The notes beneath the pieces were generated by a model. The model saw only the letters and a program-made list of their open reading frames with translations. It had not been told where the DNA came from and did not search any database. Made by a program: the position numbers and the translations under genes. A stretch of DNA of 64,000 bases from NCBI GenBank assembly GCA_039810005.1, contig JBDHWD010000001.1:1-64000 (forward strand), given 5' to 3'. Positions 42,635 to 50,971 of the stretch are shown piece after piece (position 1 is the first letter of the stretch; each line of letters starts with the position of its first letter). Origin of the DNA: JAMLIA01 sp039810005 (GTDB taxonomy: Bacteria; Chloroflexota; Chloroflexia; Thermomicrobiales; CFX8).

Positions 42635-45559
42635 ATGACCGACGTCTGTGTCGCACTCGATATCGAGGCGACGGGCATGGAACCCGGCCGTGACGAAATC
42701 ATTGAGATTGGGGCGGTAAAGTTCCGCGGTGCCCGGGTCATCGATCGCTTCGAGTCCCTGGTTCGTCCGTCGTCACAGATCACGCTCAGTATCCAGTCTC
42801 TGACCGGCCTATCGAACGACGACTTGCGGCGCGCGCCACTGTTTCCGCTCATTGCACCACGCCTGCGTGATTTTGTCGGCCAGGCACCCATCGTCGGTCA
42901 GTCAGTCAACATGGACCTGGCCATGCTGGAAGCAGCAGGTCTGCGTTTCCCGAACACGCGCTATGATACGTTCGAGCTGGCGACCGTGCTGCTGCCCGAG
43001 CTTCCGGCGTACAACCTGGCGACCGTTGCGGCTGCGCTGGGTGTAGACGTGCCAAGCTCGCACCGGGCGGTCGTCGACGCCGAAACGACCCAGGCGGTGT
43101 TCAATCGGCTGGTTGAGCGCGCCGACCGGTTCGATGACGCGACGCTCGAACGGCTGGTCACTGTTGCCAGCGCTGGCGGCACCCACATCGGTCGCCTGTT
43201 TCGATCGTTGCTACGCGAACGCCGACAGGAAGCGATGGATCTGGGCGGCACCTCGATCGGCGCACAGCTCATGGCACAGATGTCGACCGCGGCCACGTCG
43301 AGCTCAGAGGCGATGTTTCTGCTGCCCCGCGAGCGCCCCGAGCGGCTTGAGCCGACCGGCAGTGAAGAGCCAATCTCCCTTGATGTTCTCGATACCGCTA
43401 TGGCACCGAACGGCCCAGTCGCCCGCATGATCCCCGGCTATGAAGTGCGCCCGCAGCAGGTCGCAATGATGCGTGCGGTTGCGTCGAACCTCAATCAGGG
43501 CGGCGCGCTGATGCTGGAGGCCGGCACGGGTACGGGCAAGTCGCTGGGCTACTTGCTGCCGGCAGCGCTGCACGCAGTTGAGCGCGGCGAACGCGTCGTC
43601 GTGTCGACGGCAACAATCGCGCTGCAGGACCAGCTGATGAAGAAGGATCTGCCGACGTTGATGGCGGCGGCAGAGGCGGCTGGCTCAGGCGCCGATGAGG
43701 CCGAGCTGCGCAAACTTCGCAAGCTGCGGGTCTCCGCACTCAAGGGCAGAGCGAACTACCTCTGTTTGCGGCGCTGGTTCCTCGCTCAGCGCGAGGCACC
43801 AACGTCCGAGCCACAGGCCCAGCTTTACGCAAAGGTCATCGCCTGGCTACAGCAGACGGAGACAGGCGATTCGGCCGAGTTGCACCTCTCTCCGGACCAG
43901 CGTCCTTATTGGAGTCAGCTTGCCGAGGAGGAAGGCGCGTGCATTCCCGGTCAGTGCATATTCCACCGACGCAACCAGTGCTTCCTGTTCCGCGCTCGCC
44001 ACGAGGCAGAGTCGGCGCACATCGTTGTCGTCAACCACTCGCTGCTGCTCTCGGACATGCAGGCGCGGCATTCGGTCATTCCACCGTTCCGCCACCTGAT
44101 CGTCGACGAAGCGCATCATCTGGAAGCCGAAGCGACATCGCAGGTCGGCTACTCTTTGTCCCGCTCGCACGCGCTGGACCTCGTTCATCGTGTCGTCACG
44201 GAGACGCCGCCTATTGGGATTTCTGGCGTGCTGGGGTTGTCGTTCCGTTCGATCGCTTCATCGCCGAGCGAGAGAGCGAGGGCACACGCAGCGTCGCTGC
44301 AGGGCCATCTTGACGCCGGTCTGGTTGCCGCACGCGAGTGCGCGGCCCTCATCGACGGGTTTTATGCCGCTCTCGGGGATTTCCTGGAGCGGTACGAACG
44401 CTCGTCGAGCGGGTACGATCGCCAGACACTGGTGACTTCCGCCGCACGACGCGATCCGGGTTGGTCGCAGCTTGAGATCGAGTGGGACGACCTGACCCAG
44501 CCGCTTGGACGGCTGTTCGAGTCGATGCACCAGTTCGATGCGGTTGTGCAGCAGTGCTCCGACGAGGACCTTCCAACACGCCCGGAGATCATCACCGAGC
44601 TTGAGCTGCTGCAGCAGGAGCTGGAGCTGTTCAGGATGCGCATGACCGGCTTCGTTTCCAACCCGGATCCGGAAACGATCTACTGGTTGAGTCGACGCCT
44701 GTCATCCGATGAGACAACTGGACACACAGCCCCGCTGCACGTCGGTGACATTCTCAATGACCGTCTTTTCCACCGGTGCGAGAGCGTTACGTTGACGTCA
44801 GCAACGTTGACCACTGACGGCTCGTTCGATTACATCCGCGACCGGCTCTCGCTGGATCATGCCGACGAGTTCCGCGTCGCGTCGCCGTTTGACTACGAGC
44901 GCTCGGTCCTGCTGTCGCTTATTGACGATGTGCCGGAGCCCGGCGAGTCGGGGCACCAGAAGAAGATGCATGATGCTGTCGTGCAACTCTGCCGCGCGTC
45001 ACAGGGGCGAGCAATGGTGCTGTTCACGTCACATAGTGCGCTGCAGGCAACCTATCGCGCAGTGAAGCGTCAGCTGGAGGCTGAGAACATCCTCGTCCTG
45101 GGGCAGCGCATCGATGGCTCCCCGCGTCAACTGATTGAGCGACTGCGGGCGAACCCGCGAACAGTGTTGCTGGGGACGAACTCGTTCTGGGAGGGCGTCG
45201 ACATCGTTGGTGGCGCGCTGAGCCTGCTGGTAATCACGAAGCTCCCGTTCCCGGTGCCATCCGATCCAGTGTTCGCAGCGCGAAGCGAGCTGTTTGATGA
45301 TCCGTTTGGGCACTATGCCGTGCCGCAGTCGATTCTGCGCTTCAAGCAGGGTTTTGGGCGCCTGATCCGGAGCGCGGATGATCGAGGCGTCTGTGCGGTG
45401 CTTGACCGCCGAATCGTGACGCGTCGATACGGGCAATCGTTCATCGGGTCCCTGCCAGACTGCCGCATTGAGCGTGGATCGACCGAAGACGCGGCGCAGG
45501 TCATCGAAGAGTTTCTGGACGAGGTACGAAGCGAAGCGCAGAGCGCGTTTCCAGCATGA
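42635..45559 (+). CDS. dinG: DinG-family helicase fused to a DnaQ-type 3'-5' exonuclease
   Basis: A 974-residue two-part enzyme. Residues 1-165 are a DEDDh exonuclease (ALDIEATGMEP with Asp/Glu, and SSHRAVVDAETT). The rest is an XPD-like superfamily 2 helicase: Walker A EAGTGTGKS (about 294-302), VDEAHHL (about 490-496), and C-terminal SFWEGVDIVGG and FKQGFGRLIRS motifs. Four cysteines, C377, C436, C441 and C449, are spaced like an iron-sulfur cluster site. B. subtilis DinG has the exonuclease but no cluster, E. coli DinG the opposite; this one seems to have both. The start is the ATG after an in-frame TTG; it follows the peptidase gene by 7 nt. Confidence 0.93.
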   Translation: MTDVCVALDIEATGMEPGRDEIIEIGAVKFRGARVIDRFESLVRPSSQITLSIQSLTGLSNDDLRRAPLFPLIAPRLRDFVGQAPIVGQSVNMDLAMLEAAGLRFPNTRYDTFELATVLLPELPAYNLATVAAALGVDVPSSHRAVVDAETTQAVFNRLVERADRFDDATLERLVTVASAGGTHIGRLFRSLLRERRQEAMDLGGTSIGAQLMAQMSTAATSSSEAMFLLPRERPERLEPTGSEEPISLDVLDTAMAPNGPVARMIPGYEVRPQQVAMMRAVASNLNQGGALMLEAGTGTGKSLGYLLPAALHAVERGERVVVSTATIALQDQLMKKDLPTLMAAAEAAGSGADEAELRKLRKLRVSALKGRANYLCLRRWFLAQREAPTSEPQAQLYAKVIAWLQQTETGDSAELHLSPDQRPYWSQLAEEEGACIPGQCIFHRRNQCFLFRARHEAESAHIVVVNHSLLLSDMQARHSVIPPFRHLIVDEAHHLEAEATSQVGYSLSRSHALDLVHRVVTETPPIGISGVLGLSFRSIASSPSERARAHAASLQGHLDAGLVAARECAALIDGFYAALGDFLERYERSSSGYDRQTLVTSAARRDPGWSQLEIEWDDLTQPLGRLFESMHQFDAVVQQCSDEDLPTRPEIITELELLQQELELFRMRMTGFVSNPDPETIYWLSRRLSSDETTGHTAPLHVGDILNDRLFHRCESVTLTSATLTTDGSFDYIRDRLSLDHADEFRVASPFDYERSVLLSLIDDVPEPGESGHQKKMHDAVVQLCRASQGRAMVLFTSHSALQATYRAVKRQLEAENILVLGQRIDGSPRQLIERLRANPRTVLLGTNSFWEGVDIVGGALSLLVITKLPFPVPSDPVFAARSELFDDPFGHYAVPQSILRFKQGFGRLIRSADDRGVCAVLDRRIVTRRYGQSFIGSLPDCRIERGSTEDAAQVIEEFLDEVRSEAQSAFPA

Positions 45560-45581
45560 TCCAGGCAGTGAGGAGTTCGGA

Positions 45582-46577
45582 ATGAGCAATTCGCAACCGA
45601 CGCAACCGGATCGCAATCTGGCGCTTGAGCTGGCCAGAGCAACAGAGTCTGCAGCGTTGTCTGCTGCCCGATGGATGGGCCGCGGCAATAAGGAAGAGTC
45701 TGATCAGGCCGCCGTTGATGCGCTGCGCTCGACGCTCCATCGGATCGAGATGGATGGCGTCGTTGTGATTGGCGAAGGCGAGAAGGATGAAGCGCCGATG
45801 CTCTACATCGGCGAACATGTCGGTTCCGGTGCCGATCCATCGGTCGACATTGCGGTCGATCCTATCGACGGCACGCGGCTATTGTCGAATGGCATGCCGA
45901 ATGCATTATCGGTCGTGGCACTGTCAGAGCGTGGCACGATGCACTATCCACCGCGCATTGCTTATATGGAGAAGATCGCGACCGGGCCAGAGGCTGCTGA
46001 TGCGATCGACATCGAGCGCTCCGTCACGGAAAACCTGGAGCGCGTAGCCAAAGCCAAGGGCATGGCCGTCCGCGATCTCACTGTCGTCATTCTGGATCGG
46101 CCACGACATGCTGCGATCATCGACGAGATTCGCCAGGCAGGCGCACGGATCAAGCTCATCATGGATGGCGACGTCGCTGGCGCACTGATGACGGCGATGC
46201 CTGAAACTGGCGTCGATCTACTGCTGGGCATCGGCGGTGGACCGGAAGGCACTATCTCGGTTTGTGCGTTGAAGTGCATGGGCGGCAACATGCAGTGCCG
46301 CATCTGGCCGCGCAACGACGATGAGTGGCGGATCGTGCGCGAGGAGAATCTCGACACGACTAAGGTGTACACAATGGACGACCTGGTCTCGTCCGATAAC
46401 GTCTTCTTTTCAGCGACCGGGATTACCGACGGAGAGTTGCTGCGGGGCGTGCATTACACACCACGAGGCGCAACGACTGAGTCGCTCGTGATGCGCTCGA
46501 AGTCCGGCACGATTCGAACGATTTCGGCTTCGCATCGCCTTGATAAGCTGCAGCAATTCTCCGTCACAGAGTACTAG
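45582..46577 (+). CDS. glpX: Fructose-1,6-bisphosphatase class II
   Basis: Gluconeogenic phosphatase (some homologues also act on sedoheptulose-1,7-bisphosphate). The 331-residue protein has GEGEKDEAPMLYIGE, the metal-binding DPIDGTRL, GGGPEGTISVCALK and DNVFFSATGITDGELLRGV. The length is typical. GAGGAG lies 6 nt before the ATG. It is the third gene after the M20 peptidase and dinG, 22 nt from dinG. pfkA, with the opposing reaction, is 3 kb away. Confidence 0.95.
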   Translation: MSNSQPTQPDRNLALELARATESAALSAARWMGRGNKEESDQAAVDALRSTLHRIEMDGVVVIGEGEKDEAPMLYIGEHVGSGADPSVDIAVDPIDGTRLLSNGMPNALSVVALSERGTMHYPPRIAYMEKIATGPEAADAIDIERSVTENLERVAKAKGMAVRDLTVVILDRPRHAAIIDEIRQAGARIKLIMDGDVAGALMTAMPETGVDLLLGIGGGPEGTISVCALKCMGGNMQCRIWPRNDDEWRIVREENLDTTKVYTMDDLVSSDNVFFSATGITDGELLRGVHYTPRGATTESLVMRSKSGTIRTISASHRLDKLQQFSVTEY

Positions 46578-46588
46578 GATTCTCACAT

Positions 46589-46617
46589 TTGACCTGGCGC
46601 TGAAATACTGTTACACT
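46589..46617 (+). promoter_or_regulatory. Promoter of rho
   Basis: TTGACC (46589-46594), a 17-nt spacer and TACACT (46612-46617) form a good sigma-70 promoter. Transcription would start near 46624, leaving a leader of about 210 nt before the rho ATG. Confidence 0.72.
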
Positions 46618-46626
46618 GCCTGTCAG

Positions 46627-46645
46627 GGACAGTTGTCTGCTGTCC
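46627..46645 (+). promoter_or_regulatory. 5'-end hairpin of the rho leader
   Basis: GGACAG (46627-46632) pairs with CTGTCC (46640-46645) over a 7-nt loop, right at the predicted transcript start. It is not followed by a T run, so it is not a terminator; it may stabilise the leader. The rest of the leader (46646-46836) shows no recognised riboswitch; the E. coli rho leader is autoregulated. Confidence 0.35.
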
Positions 46646-46836
46646 TTACCTCGGGCTTGTTTCAGCGCCACATCTCAAACACAATGCAACAACAGTCACA
46701 AATGAGCCCATCTGCGCGATCTGTTCCAATATCCACGTCGTGATTATCGCCACGACGATTTCATATGAGTCAGGTTTGATGGTTGCCCTTGCCAGGGCCG
46801 CATGCGCCGCGATGGCGCGAACGTAAACGGTGAATC

Positions 46837-48627
46837 ATGTCCCAGGAAACCAGTTCCGACGTCGTAGTCGAGGCTTCGGAAGAAGTCGAGAAGCCCAAAC
46901 CTCGACGCGCACCACGGCGAAAGCCCGCCAAGGTTGAGACCGAGGCCGAAACTACTCCAACTGCAACGACAGAAGAACAACCAGCAGGTGAACAATCTGT
47001 CGCACAAGCACCTCAGTCGCCTGATGCTTCCGTGAAGGATGACGCGCCCGAAATTGTGCAGGCGGCTCCGAGTAGTGACACCCCGCAGGCAGACGCTTCG
47101 TCTCATGATGCGAAAGTCGACAGCGCACCTGCTGAGCAAGCTGAGGCATCGGACTCCGCTGAGTCGTCGCCTGCAGCAGTTGAGAGCACTCACGAGAACG
47201 TGTCTCGCGAGCGTGGCCGCGCTCCGCAGCAGTCTCGCCCACAGCGCCAGCAGCGCCGTGAGCGACCGGACGGTGACCGCCAATCGCATGATGGGCATCG
47301 CAACAACGGACGATCGCGAGGTGGGCAATACCGCGAACGCGAACGCGACATGGATTTGATCCAGCGCGATGGCCCGTCACACAACATACTCGATCTCATG
47401 CAGAAGGAAATGCCAGAGCTTCAGGAGCTGGCCCGCTCGATGGAGGTGCAGAACCCCCAGCGATACAAGAAGGCCGACCTGATGAACCGCATCCTGCAGG
47501 CGCAGACCGAGGCTGCTGGCTACAAGTGGGGCGAGGGCGTCCTGGATGTGATCGAGGATGGCTTTGGCTTCCTGCGCGGCGAACGGTATCTGCCGGGCCA
47601 GGACGACATCTACGTCTCTCAGTCGCAGATCCGGCGGTTCGGTCTGCGAACCGGCGATAAGGTTGCCGGCCAGATTCGCCCGCCGAAGGACAATGAGAAG
47701 TTCCACTCACTGCTGCGTGTTGAGGCGGTTAACGGCCTCGATCCAGAGACAGCTCGGCGTCGACCGAACTTCGACACGCTGACGCCGATCTTCCCGCTCG
47801 AGCTCATCGATCTTGAGACCCAGCCGCACATTCTTTCGACGCGCCTGGTCAATCTCGTCGCGCCGATCGGTCGTGGTCAGCGTGGCCTGATTGTCTCGCC
47901 GCCGAAGGCCGGTAAGACAATCATCCTCAAGGCCATTGCCAACGGCATAACGACCAACTGCAGCGACATTCATTTGATCGTCTGTCTCATCGGCGAGCGC
48001 CCCGAAGAGGTCACCGACATGAAGCGCTCGGTCGACGGCGAGGTAGTCTCGTCGACGTTTGACGAGCCCGTCGAAGACCATACGAAGGTTGCCGAGATGG
48101 TCCTCGAGCGCGCCAAGCGGCTGGTCGAGGGTGGTCGCGATGTTGTGATCTTGCTGGACTCGATTACGCGTCTGGCGCGCGCCTACAATCTGGCCGTGCC
48201 GCCGAGTGGTCGCACGCTGTCCGGTGGTATCGATCCGATTGCGCTCTACCCGCCGAAGCGCTTCTTTGGCGCTGCCCGCAACATCGAGGGCGGTGGCAGC
48301 CTGACGATCATCGCGACGTGCCTCGTTGACACCGGTTCTCGTATGGACGATGTCATCTACGAGGAGTTCAAGGGCACCGGCAACATGGAGCTGCACCTCG
48401 ATCGCAAGCTCGCTGAGCGCCGCATCTATCCGGCGATCGACATCCAGCGTTCCGGCACGCGTCGTGAGGACCTGCTGCTGGACGAGAACGCACTGCGGCA
48501 GGTCTACACGATGCGCCGGATGGTCTCGATGCTAGGCGGCACCGAAGGCACCGAGCTCGTCGTCGGCCGACTGGCAAAGACCCAGAACAACGCCGAGTTC
48601 CTGGTTACGCTGACGAAAGACATCTAG
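46837..48627 (+). CDS. rho: Transcription termination factor Rho with long N-terminal extension
   Basis: RNA-dependent hexameric ATPase that ends transcription. The 596-residue protein has a 180-residue extension not found in E. coli Rho (419 residues): a basic patch, an acidic A/E/S/T-rich part and an R/Q/G-rich part (about 122-170), probably disordered and RNA-binding. Then come the Rho_N helices (about 182-225), the cold-shock RNA-binding domain (about 230-300), Walker A SPPKAGKT (354-361), VILLDSITRLARAYN, the secondary site TSGRTLSGGID-like PPSGRTLSGGIDP and NMELHLDRKLAERRI. Such extensions are known in Actinobacteria and other phyla. It is monocistronic. Confidence 0.96.
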   Translation: MSQETSSDVVVEASEEVEKPKPRRAPRRKPAKVETEAETTPTATTEEQPAGEQSVAQAPQSPDASVKDDAPEIVQAAPSSDTPQADASSHDAKVDSAPAEQAEASDSAESSPAAVESTHENVSRERGRAPQQSRPQRQQRRERPDGDRQSHDGHRNNGRSRGGQYRERERDMDLIQRDGPSHNILDLMQKEMPELQELARSMEVQNPQRYKKADLMNRILQAQTEAAGYKWGEGVLDVIEDGFGFLRGERYLPGQDDIYVSQSQIRRFGLRTGDKVAGQIRPPKDNEKFHSLLRVEAVNGLDPETARRRPNFDTLTPIFPLELIDLETQPHILSTRLVNLVAPIGRGQRGLIVSPPKAGKTIILKAIANGITTNCSDIHLIVCLIGERPEEVTDMKRSVDGEVVSSTFDEPVEDHTKVAEMVLERAKRLVEGGRDVVILLDSITRLARAYNLAVPPSGRTLSGGIDPIALYPPKRFFGAARNIEGGGSLTIIATCLVDTGSRMDDVIYEEFKGTGNMELHLDRKLAERRIYPAIDIQRSGTRREDLLLDENALRQVYTMRRMVSMLGGTEGTELVVGRLAKTQNNAEFLVTLTKDI

Positions 48628-48645
48628 TCGCCCAGGTACCACGTA

Positions 48646-48686
48646 CAAGAGAACGGGCCGGCCAATCTGGCCGGCCCGTTCTCTTG
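48646..48686. terminator. Bidirectional terminator between rho and the AIR-synthase-like gene
   Basis: A 19-bp perfect stem, CAAGAGAACGGGCCGGCCA with its complement, with a 3-nt loop, lies 19 nt after rho. It sits 9 nt past the stop codon of the gene that converges from the right. It is the longest hairpin in the window. Confidence 0.88.
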
Positions 48687-48695
48687 CCTATGGTT

Positions 48696-49739
48696 TCAGT
48701 CGTTTGTTGCTTCGCGCTCGGCGAAGAAGCGCGCGATCTCATCGACCGCAAAGGTTGGCAGCGGCGCCCGACGACTACCGCGGACCATGTTGCAGGTCGG
48801 CTCGGCCGTCATTCGTCCGATGATCGCCGCAGGAATTCCGGCATCGTGCAAGGCCGCAACACCACGTTCCGCGTCTGCACCATCAACGACCGCGAGCAGC
48901 GCGCCGCTGGCGATGAGGCCGAGCGGGTCGATGCCCAGCACATCACAGATAGCCTGCGTCTCGGGGCGTACCGGAATTGCGTCGCCGTCTACGTCGATGC
49001 CTAGCGATGCCGCGGCCGCGAGCTCCCCCAACGCCGTTGCGAGACCGCCTTCGGTCGGGTCGTGCAGGCCGCGGATGGCCACGCCGGCCTGTTGAAGAGC
49101 GCGCGCAGCAGGGATGATCGAGATCCCCGGCGATTCCAGAAAACGACTGGCGCTTTCCAGCACGTCTGCCGGGATGCGATCGACCAGTTGATCGCGCGCC
49201 TCATGAGCGAGGATTGACGTGCCTTCGATGGCGATGCCGGATGCCAGCAGCACCGCGTCGTCAGGGATAGCGCGGCTCAGGTCATAGAGGTCCTCCGGAG
49301 CGCAGGTGCCAATCAGTTGACCGACCAGAATGAGGCGGTCGAGCCCGATCGTGATCTCCGTGTGGCCGCCGACCAGCGTAATGCCAATCTCGCTGGCTGC
49401 CCCCGCCAGAGATGCGAAAGTCTCCTCCACCATTGCCGGCGTGGTCTTGCCGTCTGGGAACAGCGAAGTGACGAGGAGCCAGCGAGGTGTCGCGCCCATG
49501 CAGGTGATGTCGTTGGCGTTGACGTTGACCAGGTATCGGCCCGCGTCGTTCGTTGCGAACGTAATCGGATCGGTCTTCACGACGAGCGCCGTGTCGTCGA
49601 CCTGAATCGCCGCGGCATCGCGTCCGATGCCCGGGCCGATCAGAACCGCCGGGTCACTGGTGACGTAGCGCGCAAGCAGATTGCCCAGCAGATCGCCCGG
49701 CAGCTTTCCGGCCGGCAGAAGCTCATCTCGATTCGCCAA
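48696..49739 (-). CDS. AIR-synthase-like (PurM/HypE fold) protein
   Basis: An ATP-binding enzyme of the PurM superfamily, about 347 residues. It has GIGRDAAAIQVDDTALVVKTDPITF at the N-terminal half (ATP and metal contacts), VNVNANDITCMGATPRWLL, GGHTEITIGLDR, and LHDPTEGGLATALGELA. The order follows HypE, but the C-terminus ends in EREATND without the PRxC carboxy-terminal cysteine that HypE needs for cyanide transfer, and no other hyp gene is present, so a role in hydrogenase maturation is unlikely. The TTG at 49739 overlaps pfkA by 17 nt with GGGGA 6 nt before it, implying coupling. The reaction is unknown. Confidence 0.83.
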   Translation of the reverse strand: MANRDELLPAGKLPGDLLGNLLARYVTSDPAVLIGPGIGRDAAAIQVDDTALVVKTDPITFATNDAGRYLVNVNANDITCMGATPRWLLVTSLFPDGKTTPAMVEETFASLAGAASEIGITLVGGHTEITIGLDRLILVGQLIGTCAPEDLYDLSRAIPDDAVLLASGIAIEGTSILAHEARDQLVDRIPADVLESASRFLESPGISIIPAARALQQAGVAIRGLHDPTEGGLATALGELAAAASLGIDVDGDAIPVRPETQAICDVLGIDPLGLIASGALLAVVDGADAERGVAALHDAGIPAAIIGRMTAEPTCNMVRGSRRAPLPTFAVDEIARFFAEREATND

Positions 49740-50805
49740 CGTACATCCCCATCGTATCTGCCGCTCGCAAAAGCGTGTGATCCGGCGGCACCAGCCGTGG
49801 GCCGGTTGCGACCGTATCGAGCGCCGTGTATTGCACACGCTCGCCATCGACGCCAACCATAACGCCGTGCCTGCCCTGATGAACGGCTTCGATCGCCGCA
49901 GCTCCCAGCGTTGTCGCCAGAAGTCGATCAGCGACGACCGGCGATCCGCCGCGCTGAATGTGCCCCAGCGAGATCGCCCGTACCTCGCTGCCAGTGCGAT
50001 CAGCGAGGCTGATCGCCAGTGGGTCGCACACGCCGCCCAGCTTCCAGGAATGCGAAGCACCATCGCGCACACGATAGATCATCTCGCCAGCCGGCGATGG
50101 CACACCTTCGGCAACGACGCCGATAGTGAAACGACTGCCGCGCTCCTCGCGTCGGCGAATCGTTTCGACGATACCGTCGACGGTATATGCCCGCTCCGGA
50201 ATAAGCACGACGTCCGCGCCGCCAGCAATGCCCGCGTGCAGCGCGACCCAGCCGGCATGGCGGCCCATGACTTCCAACAGCAGGATCCGGTGGTGCGATT
50301 CGGCTGTCGTGTGCAGCTTGTCGATTGCATCAGCAACGGTCGTGATGCACGTCTGGAAGCCGATCGAGTAATCGGTGCCGTGAACGTCGTTGTCGATTGT
50401 CTTCGGCACGCCGATGACCGGAATCCGGCCGTCAGCGAACTCGTAGGTCAGGCGCATCGTGCCGTCGCCGCCGATGACAATGAGCGCCTCGACGCCGTGT
50501 TGCTGCAACGTCGCGAACGCATCATTGCGGCGATCGCGGGGTTCTGTCTCTCCCGGCGCAATGTAGTGCGACAGATCGGTTCGGTTGGACGAGCCGAGCA
50601 TCGTGCCGCCGATGCGCAGAATGCCGCGTGTGTCTGCAGCAGTTAGCTCGCGCAGGCGTCCCTCGACAAGGCCCTCGTAGCCGTCGCGAATTCCGATGAC
50701 GTGGTAGCCATACTCATTGATGGCAATGCGCGTAATCGCACGGATTGCTGCGTTGAGACCTGGGCAGTCTCCGCCACCTGTCATCACGGCGATGGTCTTC
50801 GTCAT
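49723..50805 (-). CDS. pfkA: 6-phosphofructokinase
   Basis: Phosphorylates fructose-6-phosphate. The 360-residue protein has GGGDCPGLNAAIR (phosphoryl donor loop), IGGDGTMRLTYE (112-123), VPKTIDNDV (133-141) with the catalytic Asp pair, EVMGRHAGW and HIQRGGSPV. Gly in GGDG fits ATP use, while Lys135 in PKTIDND is the residue typical of PPi-dependent and group III enzymes (E. coli has Gly). This combination is the group III ATP-PFK pattern, as in Streptomyces. ATP is the likelier donor. GGAG lies 4 nt before the ATG; proS is divergent. Confidence 0.93.
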   Translation of the reverse strand: MTKTIAVMTGGGDCPGLNAAIRAITRIAINEYGYHVIGIRDGYEGLVEGRLRELTAADTRGILRIGGTMLGSSNRTDLSHYIAPGETEPRDRRNDAFATLQQHGVEALIVIGGDGTMRLTYEFADGRIPVIGVPKTIDNDVHGTDYSIGFQTCITTVADAIDKLHTTAESHHRILLLEVMGRHAGWVALHAGIAGGADVVLIPERAYTVDGIVETIRRREERGSRFTIGVVAEGVPSPAGEMIYRVRDGASHSWKLGGVCDPLAISLADRTGSEVRAISLGHIQRGGSPVVADRLLATTLGAAAIEAVHQGRHGVMVGVDGERVQYTALDTVATGPRLVPPDHTLLRAADTMGMYVGESR

Positions 50806-50858
50806 GACTCTCCGTTACCGTTGTTCTCTCTGGCGGCAGATCCGACCGCGGCGCTGGT

Positions 50859-50867
50859 TGCTATAAT
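50859..50867 (+). promoter_or_regulatory. Extended -10 promoter of proS
   Basis: TGCTATAAT, an extended -10 with consensus hexamer, lies about 105 nt before the proS GTG in the 166-nt gap shared with pfkA. The -35 is not recognisable, as is common for extended -10 promoters. Confidence 0.6.
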
Positions 50868-50971
50868 GATCCGCTGGCGCGACCCCGTACACCGGAGTCC
50901 AAACGTCGATTCTACATGACTGCCAGGATTGCTCTTTTCCGGCGCGAGCTGGACAAACAGATGAGGCGACC

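Noticed and set aside
46618..46836. Riboswitch in the rho leader
   Set aside because: Apart from one small 5' hairpin I see no conserved aptamer pattern or terminator.
48696..49739. Calling the AIR-synthase-like gene hypE
   Set aside because: There is no C-terminal PRxC cysteine and no hypABCDF or hydrogenase gene in the window.
49681..50646. Open frame of 321 codons antisense to pfkA
   Set aside because: pfkA motifs are complete; the other frame has no recognisable protein features.
50868..50971. T-box leader before proS
   Set aside because: The leader is only about 100 nt, with no T-box sequence or specifier stem-loop and no terminator hairpin.
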